Position numbers and translations under genes: made by a program. From contig CM062812.1 of the NCBI GenBank assembly GCA_031772625.1, forward strand, positions 733,805,714 to 733,869,713: a stretch of 64,000 nt of DNA, written 5' to 3'. The stretch is from Pinus tabuliformis. Taxonomy: Eukaryota; Streptophyta; Pinopsida; Pinales; Pinaceae. Shown one piece after another: positions 20,704-34,900 of the stretch (positions are counted from its first letter, which is position 1; each line of letters opens with the position of its first letter). The notes beneath the pieces were generated by a model. That model was not told the origin of the DNA. It ran no database searches and saw nothing but the letters and a program-made list of their open reading frames with translations.

Positions 20704-23472
20704 GTGAGTAATTCATTATTCAATGTTTACTTTGTTCATATATACATTTATGTGTGTAGAGATGTTTTGTATAGCTACTTTCCCCTTGTGATGATTTAGG
20801 GACATGGTTTGTCTCTATAGGGGAGTATAGAGCATTGACAAAAAAATGTCTTTGGCTAGGAATGACTTTCTGAAGAGTGATTAAATGTATGTTACTACTG
20901 CTTTCTTCTGAAAGTGTGCTTGGTTTTCTGCAGTGTTGCTATATTGTGTTTTTTGGTTGGAGGTTGTTAGTCACAATTTCATATTCAAAATAATTCAAAA
21001 TGAAAATTCAAGCAAGCAATGCAAATAAATTATTTTGATGTAAGGATTAGAAGTGGAATCATTCCAAACCCTTCTAGGAATATAAGCTTGCTAATGCTTA
21101 CCAATGGTTGATGGGCACTTTGTAGATTGAATTCAAGACCAACTTGAATAGATCTTTTGAATTAGAAGCCTCCACAAATGGATTCCTCTTATTATGATGA
21201 GTCCAACAACCCTAGATTTAGCATTACAAAGGAACCTTTACTGACATTCAATTCAGTGGCCTTCAGCTTAGAAACCATGAGTGGGGGGTATCTATTTGGG
21301 AAAAGTAACCTAGTACATGTACCTAGCTCCAACTACCATTGTGTTCTCTGTGTACATTCAAAAGCATGGGGCATATCACTTGGTAGGACTTGAGACCTAT
21401 TGGGGGCTATATTAGCTATCCACTTTTGTCAACATAGAAAACCATTACTGACACAAGTGTCTTTTATAATTTATGAAACACTTACAAGTGAACTTCTAGT
21501 ACATTTGGAGGCTTTGTAGTAGAGTAGAGCTCTGCTAAATGTATGTTTGGTGTGTAAAAAATGCAATGAATAATATTTGTACGTCAAAGGCAAGGCTGCA
21601 AGCCACTACTATAAGATGTTTTTGTATGGTCAATATCACATTTTCCTTAATATGATTACAAATTGAAAGGAGATGAAAATCAATACAAAAGTAGAACCTT
21701 ACAGTTAGGTAATTTTCTGGAAGTTCCTTAGTTTGTAGTGGAAAAAAATAGTGTTTTGTCATGGTAAAATATATTTTTTGCATCAAAAAACTTTCCTACT
21801 TGTCCCTACCACATCAATTTCCTTAGTTATTTTTAATATCAGTCCCATTGACTCAAAATTCCCACTATGCTTTTGGTAAATATCCCTTTGGATAGGGTCA
21901 GTCCTTTTCCTTTGGTGGCAAGAAATCGATGGAGTGGATTTTACATAACCGAAGTCATTGAGAACTACAAACAGTTCCTGTTAGCAACAGTTGCTAATTT
22001 CATCCAAGTGTTAGCAATAGTTGCTAATTTTCAACCACTTGTCCTTGTATCTTGTTGGGCTGATCATTCATCCCTTGGAACACTTATTACATGATTGTTT
22101 CACACATATCCTACATGGTTTATTTCATATATTAGATGGGCCATATTTTTGTTTTTAATGTGCACTTTCTATGGTTTTTTCTTTTTCCCTCCTATTTAAT
22201 ATTACACTAGGGCTCATGCACTTGTTCCTATTAGGTTTTCTTCTTGATCTTGCTGGTATTTTTTATATTTGGAAGAATGTCGAATTGAAGAAGTTTTGGG
22301 GTTGTTCTATAGGTTTTTTTCTGGCTGGAAAACTCCCTGTTTAGGGTTGTTTTGTGTCCATATTCTACCTTAACTATGGAAAATTTGGCACCCAACAGTA
22401 TGTCTTCATGTGTTGGCAGCCCATGGTGGTATTTTTTGTAACTGTAGTCTTTTCCAACCTTATTTGGAGTTGATCTGATTTTTTTCTTGATATTATTTCC
22501 CTAAGGGTTGCCATCATGCTTTTTCAGATTATCTCATTTCACTAGGATTTCACTAATATTCAAGTGCTTGCTAAAACACTTACCAAATTTTTTTTAGATC
22601 ATCTTATTTTCATGAATGTTGAATGGTTTTTAGGATTCTTTCCCTTTTAGGGATTCCTAGGAGGGCCCACTTGAAACTATTTGTTCTAGAGAATTGCTTG
22701 GCACAAGATTTTCTATGTTATTCAGTTAATATGTGAGATTAATGGCTGGTGGAATTTTCCATAAGGGCCACTGAACTAAGGTATCAGGATCCCCTTTATA
22801 ATAGGGTTTTAAACCCTTCTTGGCCCCTTTTGTGGGTTTTCTTGAAGACTCATGGACACTTCATCTATTGGACTAGATGGATTGTTCTTATGGTACACAT
22901 ATGGTTGTGTTCTTCACAGACTGGACTATATTGGTTTTAGATGGTGATGTTCTTGGTATTCACTCCACCTTATTTGGAGACATTCTTCATATATTCAAAG
23001 GGTTGGTACTTTTGTATTAGATATTGTAGTTGGTGATGTGAGTCCTGCTAAGCTATCTAGAATGATTCATATTGGCACTAACAAGCCTATGCTGCTTGTT
23101 TGCAAAGGGTCACTGATCTCAACTCTTTTGATGCAGTTTCCACCCACAGGTCTATAGGATCATGGGTTGACATGTCTTCTATATTTTTCAAGTGTAGCAA
23201 GGGTTTTGGCTTAAAAGCTATGCTAGTCAACTCTTTATTATATTATATCTAGGTGGTTGGGACCAACCTAGATTAATGGGCCTGTAACCCCTCTTAGGGA
23301 GGGAATTCCACCTTAGAGTACAAATATTGTACAAATACATTGTTTGATAAGGAGATAAGTGCTCTCTTATGCCCAATTATTTAGTTGCATGTGGTGTTTC
23401 TCTTGTTCATGATCTTATCTTCTCTTTATGTGTAATTTTGTTTTTGTTGATTTAGGGTGTGTTGTTGGTTCT
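20704..23472. other. Intergenic or intronic, nothing recognised
   Basis: Sequence with stops in all frames. No CCCH finger, repeat pair or RNA gene was recognised. Short frames such as 21178-21393 and 21867-22094 show no family motif. The stretch 22740-23330 reads vaguely protein-like (for example GDVLGIHSTLFGDILHIF) but is stop-ridden and unassigned. Confidence 0.45.
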
Positions 23473-24584
23473 ATTTTATCATTTTTTATTTATTGTGATC
23501 TCAACACTTAGTGAACTTTTCTACCTAGGGAATTTTGACAGGAAACACACCTTAATTATCAGTGTGACTTCAACTGTGTTGGAGTTCTTGTAAACTAGCC
23601 ATTGAGAATGAACCAACTCGTCAGCCCTCCAATTCTGAAATTCATTTTTCCTTATCATCAGTAAGTGCATAAATGCTACCAAGGTTGAAGATTCAAATCT
23701 GTAATGGGTTTTTTCCCCACCACACAACTGAATAATGGATGGTAGAAAATAAAGTAACAATCTTCCTCTTGGCATCCATATGACTAGAAATAATATGACC
23801 AAATTGGAAATAGAATTTAGGACCATTTGAAGTAAAAAGATAGTTAACTTTTGTAAACACAAAATATCTAAACTAGGGATCAAATTTCTAATGTTATGAA
23901 CTATGAATTTTATACAAGGGTGCATACCTTCTTGACATTCATGAGGTCATTATCAATGTGGATTGGTAGTGATGTAGTCCATATTCTCTTACCTTCTAAG
24001 GTGACGATGAATCCATGCCTTTAAGCCTATAAATTTGTATCTAATTTTCAATATTAGGAGCCTTGGGTCATTTCAAATATTCCCCATTTGTTGAAACCAT
24101 AGGCTTGCCAACAATTGACACTATTATAGTGGCCACTTTCTTTCTTTAAGTGTTCTACTTCTTTCAGGTGACATGAACCCACATTTGTTATTACCTTGAG
24201 AGACATTTTGAGCTTGGTGTCGAGGAGTAGAATTAATAGAGCAGTTGGGGCATTAGCTCTAACCATAATGGGGCAATCCTGAATTATTCTCCTCATTGAC
24301 TTTACTCCCCGAGAACGAGGGAACACAAATCAAGTCATAGGTAATAAGAAAAGGTGTGACAAGTCAAGTCACAGGTCACCCTCTAAATTGTCTTCCTTGT
24401 CTAGATGATCACCATGTTGGAGGATATGAGGAAGATCTTCTTCTTAAAACACCTTTTCATCTTCATCCAATCCTTTTCTTAGCACCACAATGTGTTATTC
24501 CTCCAAAAAATCTCCATCATTATTTTCATGGATGCCATCATTTCCTACAAAAAGACAAAGATGGCCTTCCTAGTGCAAGGCTTT
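23473..24584. repeat. Segment A of the tandem array
   Basis: 1,112 bp, not retroviral as far as I can see. Minus-strand frames 23521-23925 (134 residues) and 24054-24326 (90) and plus-strand frame 24356-24613 are open, but none shows a known domain. The minus strand also gives a broken acidic stretch (NDGIHENNDGDFLEE, then a stop). Segment A may be a piece of a decayed minus-strand host gene. Confidence 0.8.
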
Positions 24585-24915
24585 TGTTATGGAACCGGCT
24601 CAAGAAAAGATAGAAAAGATAGATCAATGCCTTAGAATTCAGCCTCTTCGAGGGGCAACCTCCTTTACATTACATAAATGAACAATTCTTGGATGATTCA
24701 AATGACAAAACCTCCTTTCTATATATAGGAGTCTAAGGAGTCACAATATAATCCAGTCGACCTAACAATAAAATATAAAGCCACAAAAATAACAATAGAG
24801 GGATTCTATGGGGCACAGTAATAACAATATGGGGGCAATAGGGGCACAACAATATTAATAAGGGGTATAACTACAATAGTAATGGGGTAATCACTAGTAT
24901 TATAGGGACCCAACA
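24585..24915 (-). repeat. Element 3 3' LTR
   Basis: 331 bp, same type as the LTRs of elements 1 and 2, complete at both ends. Confidence 0.9.
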
Positions 24916-24945
24916 TGCCCCTCTCCTTCAAAAAAAGTGTTGTCC

Positions 24946-27900
24946 TCAACGCTTGAGTAGTTCTGGATACTTCTGCATAAAATTCTCATCCTCCCATGTG
25001 GAATCTTCAACGGATAAGTTCTTCCACTTGATAAGATACTCTGAAATTGATCGATTTCGTAGCTGTCGAGTTCTTGTTTCTGTGACTGCTTCCGGTTCCA
25101 ATATAATTTTTCCTTCCTCGTCAAGTTCTGGCAATATTGTTTGAACTGGGAGCTTGTCGCCTATAACCTTCTTTAAACATGAAACATGGAAAACTGGGTG
25201 CAATCGAGAAGCTGCAGGAAGCTCCAATTTGTATGCCATAGTACCAATCTTTTGCAACACCTTGTACGGACCATAATACTTTGGTGATAATTTATTATCC
25301 TTCTTAGCTTGCTTGAGGGACATTTCTTTATGGTTGTAGCTGTAGGAATACCCAATCACCTACATCAAAACTTCTTTCACTGCGATGTTGATCTGCCTGT
25401 TGTTTCATTCTATTATGTGCCAACACGAGGTTATCCTTTAAGAGTTGGAGGACTTGTTGTTGATGTTCGATGTGATGTTCCACTGCCTGAACCTTAGAAT
25501 TTTCTCTTAAATATGATGTGATGGATGGTGGTTGATATCCATAAAGTGCCATAAATGGGTCATTTTTGTTGCTGTATGGAAGGAAGTGTTATACCACCAT
25601 TCAGCCAGAGGCAACCATTTGACCCATTGTGTCTGTTTATCAGATACAAAGCAACGAAGATATCCTTCCAAACATTTGTTTACTATCTCAGTTTGCCCAT
25701 CAGATTGAGGATGATAAGATGAGCTATGAGCTAACTGAGTACCAAGACAAGAAAATAATTCTGTCCAAAAATTTCCAGTGAAAATGGGATCTCTGTCACT
25801 TACAATAATCTTTGGGTTTCCATGTAGCTTTTGAATTGTTTCCATAAATGCAGTAGAAACTGTACTGGCTTTAAATGGATGTGATAATGCACAAAAGTGT
25901 GCATACTTGAAAGTCTGTCAACTACCACCATGATGACACTCTTTCCCTCAGACTTGGGTAAACCTGTGATAAAATCCATTGAAACCTCCTCCCAACGTTG
26001 GCTTGGAATGGATAAAGGTTGTAATAGACCCGGTGTCTTAATTGTTTCAACTTTATTTTGTTGGCAAACAAACATTCCGCCACAAAATTTTGAATATCTG
26101 ATTTAAGGCCATCCCAAAAAAATTCCTTCTTAACCCTGTGGTAAGTTTTTAAAAATCCTGAGTGCCCTCCTAAGGGAGAAGTGTGCAATTCCATAAGAAT
26201 CTTTTGTTTTAGCTGGGAATTCTTACAGAGGTATAAGCGATCTTTGTACCATAACGAATCATTTTTCCAGCTAAATGTATCAGACGTACTGGAATCTTGT
26301 TGTAACTTTCGAATAAGTGCCCACACTTCTTCATCATTCTTCCATTCCTCCCTTGCTTCGTTTATCCAATCTGGTTGGATAATAGAAATGGCACACAACA
26401 ATGCTTCCACATCCTCATCCTTTCTTGAGAGTGCATCTGCCACCACATTTTGCTTCCCTTTTTTGTAGATGATTTCAAAGTCATAACCCAACATCTTTGT
26501 GACCCACTTTTGTTGCTCTTCAGAGGATAATCTTTGTTCTAAAAAGTATTTAAGGCTATCATGATCCGTTTTTACCTTGAAGTGTCTTCCCATTAGGTAG
26601 GGTCGCCATTTCTTAAGTGCATGGAGTATTGCCAACATTTCCTTCTCATAAATAGCTTTGCTTAAAAACTTTCCCTTGATTGGACGACTTTCAAAAGCAA
26701 TGGGTCTTTCATCTTGCATTAGAACAACACCAATTCCATTTCCTGAAGCATCACATTCCACAATAAAGGTTTTTGTGAAGTCCGGTGTAGCTAAGACCGG
26801 TGCTTGGCACATTGCCTCTTTAAGATGTTCAAAGGCCTTTGTTGCTTCCAGAGTCCATGAAAATGCATCTTTCTTCAATAATGTTGTTAGAGGTGCTGCT
26901 ATTCTCCCATAATTCTTAACAAACTTGCGATAATACCCTGTCAACCTGAGAAATCCTCGCAGATGCTTTATGGATGTGGGGATTTTCCATTCCTTAATGG
27001 CTTTAATTTTGCTAGGGTCTACCTTAACTCCTTCATGAGATACAATATGACCCAAATATTCCACCTCCTGGACTCCAAAGAAACATTTGGATCTTTTTGC
27101 ATATAATTGTTTCTCCTCCAATAGTTGTAGCACCCTGTCAACATGTTCAACATGATCCTTCCAAGACTTGTTGTAGATTAGTATATCATCAAAAAATACT
27201 AACACAAATTTTCTAAGGAATGGTTTGAAAATTGAATTCATCAAACCTTGAAATGTTGAAGGTGCATTGGTAAGGCCAAAAGGCATGACCAAAAATTCAT
27301 AATGACCCTCATGAGTTCTAAATGTTGTTTTCGGAATGTCTTCAATCTTCATTCTGATTTGATGATATCTTGAACGAAGATCCAACTTGGTGAAGTAAAT
27401 TGATCCATGCAATTCATCCAGTAATTCATCAATGACAGGAATGGGGAACTTATCTTTAATAGTGAGCTTGTTGAGCTCCCTATAATCCAGACACATGCGC
27501 CATGATCCATCCTTCTTGTGCACCAATACTACTGGAGTAGAGAAAGAACTTTGACTCGGTTGAATTATACCAGCCTCTAGCATTTCTGCAACCATACGTT
27601 CAATTTCACTCTTTTGGACATAGGGATATCTGTACGGCCTGATGTTTGGAGGAACACTTCCTGGAATCAGATGAATAGCATGATCATGATCACGCATAGG
27701 TGGGAGACCTTTGGGAGTCTCAAATACCTTGGAATGATTGTCCAGGACTTTTTGGAGATCTGGAGAAATAGATGATTCCAATGTGGAAACATCTAGCGAA
27801 CATAATTGTGCAATTACACCTCTTTGCTCCTTTTTTAGAAGCTTTGTCATACCATTAGAGCTGATTATCTTCCCTGGTTTCCCTGCAATACCCCTTAATT

Positions 27901-29497
27901 CAACTTCCTTTCCTTCCGTAGAAAATTTGATGAAAAGTTCTTGAAAATTAAAAGCTATTGTACCCAAGGATTGTAGCCATTGGACTCCTAGTACAACATC
28001 AGCACCTCCCATTGGAATGGAAAGCATTGGGCTAGTCAATACATATTCTCCCATGGATAGCTTGATATTATGGCACTTTCCAGAGCAATTTATTGTTCCT
28101 CCATTTGCAATCATCACTTGACACTCTGGTGCTGGATATAGGAAGCAATTCAATTCTTTTGCTACCTTACAATGAATAAAATTGTGGGTGCTTCCTGAAT
28201 CAATCAACACTATTACCTTTTTCTTCTTGATTTGTCCTTCTATCTTGATGGTTTGAGGAGTGGTAATTCCTGCCAATGCATTACAATATATGGTCGGATT
28301 TATTTGTTCTTCATCTAGGCTTTGTTCCTGGAGTATATCCTCTTCTTTTGACCTTTCTTGCTCCTTTTCTTCTTCCTCTTCACAATCTATGTAGAATAAT
28401 TTCTTCTCAGCACACTTATGACCTTTAGTGTATTTGCTATCACAACTGTAACAAAGCCCTTTTGCTCTTTCTTCTTCCAATTGTTGTGGTGTCAACCTTA
28501 TAGGTTGTGGAAGACTAGGGGCAACAACTTCCATCTTTATAGTTGTGAGTGGTATGCTTCCTAGTTGCCATAATTTTGCTTTCCATTTTTCTTGCTAACC
28601 TGAATGCCTTCTCTAATGAATCCGGTTCTCAAAGGCGAAAATCATATTGGACATTATCCTTTAAAGACCATATGAACACATCAATCCTATGCTCCTCTGG
28701 AATATCTTTTACCCTTATGTTCAATTTTTGGAACTCCTCAATGTGCTCCATTATTGAACCCTTTTGTTTGAGACTTATCAATTGGCTAAAAAAAGTGTTG
28801 CTTTTTGTATCCTCATAATGTGCTATCAATTCTTTCGTAAAAATTGCCCAAGTGATAAATTGTTTACGAGAGCAAAGCCATTGATACCATACAAACTGAT
28901 TTGGTTCCAAATATAAATTTTCCATATGTACCTTTTGTGTGTTTTGCACATTATTGAGATCGAAGAATTGCTCCATCTGTAATATCCATGTGGCGGGATC
29001 CTTGCCATCAAACTTCCTCATATAGATTTTTGGAACATGGTGAGTCTTCGATCCAACATTAGAGTCTATGGAATCATGATTAACATTTCTTTTGTTCTCA
29101 TCATGAGTTTCCTTTAGTACCCTTTCACCCTTAGTGACCATTTATTGTAGCAATTTATTCATATTTATCTTCAATTCTTCCATCTTATCATCCATGCCAT
29201 CAATTTTAGCGTCCATGCCATTCACCTTAGCTTCCATGCCATCCATCTTAGCTTCGACGCCTTTCTTTAAACAGTCCATTTTAGCTTCTACACCTTTCTT
29301 TAAACCATCCATCTTAGCTTCTACATCTTTCTTTAAACCATCCATCTTAGATTCTGTTCCATTTTGTGCAAGGGACAGTTGTTGCACTTGGTCTTGTAAT
29401 TTTGTATATCATGTTGCATTTCTTCCTCTTCTTCATGAGTCATGCTAGAGCTTTCAGGTTCCTTACTAGGTGTTTGCATTTTCTTTCCTTGGGGCAT
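24946..29497 (-). pseudogene. Element 3 gag-pol, broken
   Basis: The start would be at 29497 ([13 protein letters not shown]). Frames: 29142-29387 (coiled coil with four MDGLKKGVEAK-type 11-residue repeats), 28629-29141 (gag core), 25922-28534 (870 residues: zinc knuckle, protease IDSGS, reverse transcriptase FFDDILIYN, RNase H, integrase HHCC), then 25800-26075, 25507-25845, 25328-25552 and 24946-25359 (rest of integrase and chromodomain). Single-base losses, for example near 25913 and 25555, and a stop at 29142-29144 (TTATTGTAG on the plus strand) break the frame. The integrase Glu context is DGQTE, against DGKTE in element 2. Confidence 0.9.
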
Positions 29498-30176
29498 CAG
29501 TTAACAATAATAATGCTCTACTATGACCTTTGAAATCCTTCAAAATAAATTTTCAAACCAAGCTTAAGAAAAAATTTAAGAAAATCTACACACCTTTTTT
29601 CACTTTGTAGGAGCTTGATATTGCCTCTGATGTATCTCTGTACTTTCCAATCATCTAGTTCTAAATTTCTGAGCTGTAGTAGCCCTCTGTGTCCTCTTTC
29701 CAATGCCACAAGTCTGACCCAAATTGGATTCTCCAAGGAAGAGTTATGTGAAATCTCCCACAGTGACTTGCTTATAGAATATTTCAGTAGAGATAAATTG
29801 TACGACGTGCCACGAGTCACTGTTTCAACCTTTGGATCTGAAACATGCATACAAGAAATTAAAATCCGTCCTCTTTCTGTACCTTCTGACGAAATTTCAA
29901 TTTGATCCCCATAGAGAAAGTTATGACGATTTTCCCTAGGTCACCTGTTTTGAATGTAATTCAGGAGTCTGCAAAAAGACCAACTTCTTCAGAGCATATC
30001 TTTGTAAATATCGCGCGAAAAGATTTGAAGTTTAGATCCAAGGTTCAGCGCAATTTCTTCTCAAATGGGTATTTTTTGCGACTTTTGAAACATCACGGAA
30101 AAAAAGTTATAGCAAAAATGCCACAATGACCTGTTTGGAGCAGAAAAACCCTAGAATCCAAAGCTCTGTTACCAAA

Positions 30177-30453
30177 TGTTATGGAACCAGCTCAAGAAAA
30201 GATAGAAAAGATAGATCAATGCCTTAGAATTCAGCCTCTTCGAGGGGATAACCTCCTTTACATTACATAAATGAACAATTCTTGGATGATACAAACTAAA
30301 AGACCTCCTTTCTATATATAGGAGTCTAAGGGGTCATAACATAATCAGAGTCGACATAACAATAATAATGTAAGGGCACAATAATAATGTAGGGGCACAA
30401 AAATATTAATAAGGGGTATAACTACAGTAGTAATGGGGTAATCACTAGTATTA
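30177..30453 (-). repeat. Element 3 5' LTR, truncated and mosaic
   Basis: The ends match elements 1, 2 and 4. From about 30283 to 30380 it matches the LTR of element 5 instead (AAACTAAAAGACC, GGGGTCATAACATAATCAGA, GTAAGGGCACAATAATAA). The last 13 bases of the plus strand (TAGGGACCCAACA in other copies) are missing. Confidence 0.85.
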
Positions 30454-31565
30454 ATTTGATCCTTTTTTATTTATTGTGATCTCGACACTTAGTGAACTTT
30501 TCTACCTAGGGAATTTTGACAGGAAACACACCTTAATTATCAATGTGACTTCAACCATGTTGGAGTTCTTGTAAACTAGCCATTGAGAATGAACCAACTC
30601 GTCAGCCCTCTAGTTCTGAAATTCATTTTTCCTTAGCATCAGTAGGTGCATAAATGTTACCAAGGTTGAACATTCAACTCTGTAATGGGTTTGTGCCCCA
30701 CCCCACAACTGAATAATGGATGGTAGAAAATAAAGCAACAATCTTCCTCTTGGCATCCATATGACTAGAAATAATATGACCAAATTGGAAATAGAATTTA
30801 GGACCATTTAAAGTAAAAATATAGTTAACTTTTGTAAACAAAAAATATCTAAACTAGGGATCAAATTTCTAATGTTATGAACTATGAATTTTATACAAGG
30901 GTGCATACCTTCTTGAAATTCATGAGGTCATTATCAGTGTGGATTGGTAGTGATGTAGTCCATATTCTCTTACCTTCTAAGGTTTCGATGAATCCATGCC
31001 TTTAAGCCTATAAATTTGTATCCTCTTTTCAAAATTAGGAGGCTTGGGTCATTTCAAATATTCCCCATTTGTTGAAACAATAGGCTTGCCAACAATTGAC
31101 GCTATTATAGTGGCCAATTTCTTCATTTAAGTGTTATACTTCTTTCAAGTGACATGAACACACATTTGTTATTACCTTGAGAGACATTTTGAGCTTGGTG
31201 ACGAGGAGTAAAATTAATAGAGCAGTTTGGGCATTAGTTCTAACCATAATGGGGCAATCCTGAATTATTCTCCTCATTGACTTTACTCCCCGAGAATGAG
31301 GGAACACAAGTCAAGTCATAGGTAATAAGAAAAGGTGTGACAAGTCAAGCCACAGGTCACCCTCTAAAATGTCTTCCTTGTCTAGATGATCACCATGTTG
31401 AAGGATATGAGGAAGATCTTCTTCTTAAAACACCTTTTCATCTTCATCCAATCCTTTGCTTAGCACCACAATGTGTTATTCCTCCAAAAAATCTCCATCA
31501 TTATTTTCATGGATGCCATCATTTCCTACAAAAAGACAAAGATGGCCTTCCTAGTGCAAGGCTTT
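30454..31565. repeat. Segment B of the tandem array
   Basis: 1,112 bp, collinear with segment A with scattered substitutions (for example CAACCATG against CAACTGTG and GTGCCCCACCCC against TTCCCCACCACA). The plus-strand frame at 31337-31603 is open as in A and C but runs into the LTR. The minus-strand frame of A at 23521-23925 is shortened here (30610-30807). Confidence 0.8.
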
Positions 31566-31896
31566 TGTTATGTAACCAGCTCAAGAAAAGATATAAAAGA
31601 TAGATCAACGCCTTAGAATTCAGCCTCTTCGAGGGGCAACCTGCTTTACATTACATAAATGAACAATTCTTGGATGATTCAAATGACAAAACCTCCTTTC
31701 TATATATAGGAGTCTAAGGAGTCACAATATAATCCAGCCAACCTAACAATAATAATATAAAGCCACAAAAATAACAATAGAGGGATTCTATGGGGCATAG
31801 TAATAACAATATGGGGGCATAGGGGCACAACAATATTAATAAGGGGTATAACTACAATAGTAATGGGGTAATCACTAGTATTATAGGGACCCAACA
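31566..31896 (-). repeat. Element 4 3' LTR
   Basis: 331 bp, TG...CA ends, same type as elements 1 to 3. Confidence 0.9.
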
Positions 31897-31926
31897 TGCC
31901 CCTCTCCTTCAAAAAATGTGTTGTCC

Positions 31927-34900
31927 TCAACACTTGAGTAGTTCTGGATACTTCTGCATAAAATTCTCATCCTCTCATGTGGAATCGTCAACGGATAAGT
32001 TCTTCCACTTGATAAGATACTCTGAAATTGACCGATTTCGTAGTTGTCGAGTTCTTGTTTCTGTGACTGCTTCCGGTTCCAATATAATTTTTCCTTCCTC
32101 GTCAAGTTCTGGCAATATTGTTTGAACTGGGAGCTTGTCGCCTATAACCTTCTTTAAACATGAAACATGGAAAACTGGGTGCAATCGAGAAGCTGCAGGA
32201 AGCTCCAATTTGTATGCCATAGTACCAATCTTTTGCAACACCTTGTACGGACCATAATACTTTGGTGATAATTTATTATCCTTCTTAGCTTGCTTGAGGG
32301 ACATTTGCTTATATGGTTGTAGCCGTAGGAATACCCAATCACCTACATCAAAACTTCTTTCACTACGATGTTGATCCGCCTGTTGTTTCATTCTATTCTA
32401 TGCCAACACGAGGTTATCCTTTAAGAGTTGGAGGAATTGTTGTTGATGTTCGATGTGATGTTCCACTACCTGAACCTTAGAATTTTCTCTTAAATATGAT
32501 GTGATGGATGGTGGTTGATATCCATAAAGTGCCATAAATGGGGTCATTTTTGTTGCTGTATGGAAGGAAGTGTTATACAACCATTCATCCAGAGGCAATC
32601 ATTTGACCCATTGTGTCTGTTTATCAGATACAAAGCAACGAAGATATCCTTCGAAGCATTTGTTTACTATCTCAGTTTTCCCATCAGATTGAGGATGATA
32701 AGATGAGCTATGAGCTAACTGAGTACCCAGACAAGAAAATAATTATGTCCAAAAATTTCTAGTGAAAATGGGATCTCTGTCACTTACAATAATCTTTGGG
32801 TTTCCATGTAGCTTTTGAATTGTTTTCATAAATGTAGTAGAAACTGTAGTGGCTTTAAATGGATGTGATATTGCACAAAAGTGTGCATACTTGGTAAGTC
32901 TGTCAACTACCACCATGATGACACTCTTTCCCTCAGACTTGGGTAAAACTGTGATAAAATCCATTGAAACCTCTTCCCAACGTTGGCTTAGAATGGATAA
33001 AGGTTGTAATAGATACAGTGTCTTAATTGTTTCAACCTTATTTTGTTGGAAAACAAACATTCCGCCACAAACTTTTGAATATCTGATTTAAGGCCATCCC
33101 AAAAAAATTCCTTCTTAACCCTGTGGTAAGTTTTTAAAAATCCTGAGTGCCCTCCTAAGGGAGAAGTGTGCAATTCCATAAGAATCTTTTGTTTTAGCTG
33201 GGAATTCTTACAGAGGTATAAGCGCTCTTTGTACCATAATGAATCATTTTTCCAGCTAAATGTATCAGACGTACTGGAATCTTGTTGTAGCTTTCGAATA
33301 AGTGCCCACACTTCTTCGTCATTCTTCCATTCCTCCCTTGCTTCATTTATCCAATCTGGTTGGATAATAGAAATGGCGCACAACAATGCTTCCACATCCT
33401 CATCCTTTCTTGAGAGTGCATCTGCCACCACATTTTGCTTCCCTTTTTTCTAGATGATTTCAAAGTCATAACCCAACATCTTTGTGACCCACTTTTGTTG
33501 CTCTTCAGAGGATAATCTTTGTTCTAAAAAGTATTTAAGGCTATCATGATCCGTTTTTACCTTGAAGTGTCTTCCCATTAGGTAGGGTCGCCATTTCTTA
33601 AGTGCATGGAGTATTGTCAACATTTCCTTCTCATAAATAGCTTTGCTTAAAAACTTTCCCTTGATTGGACGACTTTCAAAAGCAATAGGTCTTTCATTTT
33701 GCATTAGAACAACACCAATTCCATTTCCTGAAGCATCAAATTCCACAATAAAGGTTTTTGTGAAGTCCGGTGTAGCTAAGATCGGTGCTTGGCACATTAC
33801 CTCTTTAAGATGTACAAAGGCCTTTGTTGCTTCCGGAGTCCATGAAAATGCATCTTTCTTCAATAATGTTGATAGAGCTGCTGCTATTCTCCCATAATCC
33901 TTAACAAACTTGCGATAATACCCTGTCAACCTGAGAAATCCTTGCAGATGCTTTATGGATGTGGGGATTTTCCATTCCTTAATGGCTTTAATTTTGCTAG
34001 GGTCTACCTTAACTCCTTCATGAGATACAATATGACCCAGATATTCCACCTCCTGGACTCCAAAGAAACATTTGGATCTTTTTGCATATAATTGTTTCTC
34101 CTCCAATAGTTGTAGCACCCTGTCAACATGTTCAACATGATCCTTCCAAGACTTGCTGTAGATTAGTATATCATCAAAAAATACTAACACAAATTTTCTA
34201 AGGAATGGTTTGAAAATTGAATTCATCAAACCTTGAAATGTTGAAGGTGCATTGGTAAGGCCAAAGGGCATGACCAAAAATTCATAATGACCCTCATGAG
34301 TTCTAAATGTTGTTTTCGGAATGTCTTTAGTTTTCATTCTGATTTGATGATATCCTGAATGAAGATCCAACTTGTTGAAGTAAATTTATCCATTCAATTC
34401 ATCCAGTAATTCATCAATGACCGGAATGGGGAACTTATCTTTAATAGTGAGCTTGTTGAGCTCCCTATAATCCGGACACATGTGCCATGATCCATCCTTC
34501 TTGTGCACCAATACTATTGGAGAAGAGAAAGAACTTTGACTCGGTTGAATTATACCAGCCTCTAGCATTTCTGCAACCATACGTTCAATTTCACTCTTTT
34601 GGACATAGGGATATCTGTACAGCCTGATGTTTGGAGGAACACTTCCTGGAATCAGATGAATAGCATGATCATGATCACGCATAGGTGGGAGACCTTTGGG
34701 AGTCTCAAATACCTTGGAATGGTTGTCTAAGACTTTTTGGAGATCTGGAGAAATAGATGATTCCAATGTGGAAACATCTAGTGAACATAATTGTGCATTT
34801 ACACCTCTTTGCTCCTTTTTTAGAAGCTTTGTCATACCATTAAAGCTGATTATCTTTCCTGGTTTCCCTGTAATACCCCTTAATTCAAATTCCTTTCCTT

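Larger units (their letters stand above)
24585..30453 (-). mobile_element. Element 3: Ty3/gypsy copy in the tandem array
   Basis: About 5.87 kb. The 3' LTR at 24585-24915 is complete. The 5' LTR at 30177-30453 lacks its outermost 13 bases and is a mosaic. Polypurine tract 24916-24929. The primer site 30163-30174 reads TGGTAACAGAGC, one base off the Met-tRNA match and shared with element 4. Gag-pol is broken by several frameshifts. No flanking target duplication remains. Confidence 0.9.

Noticed and set aside
22740-23330. Possible retrotransposon or LINE coding relic
   Set aside because: Loosely protein-like stretches but many stops and no motif that I can name.
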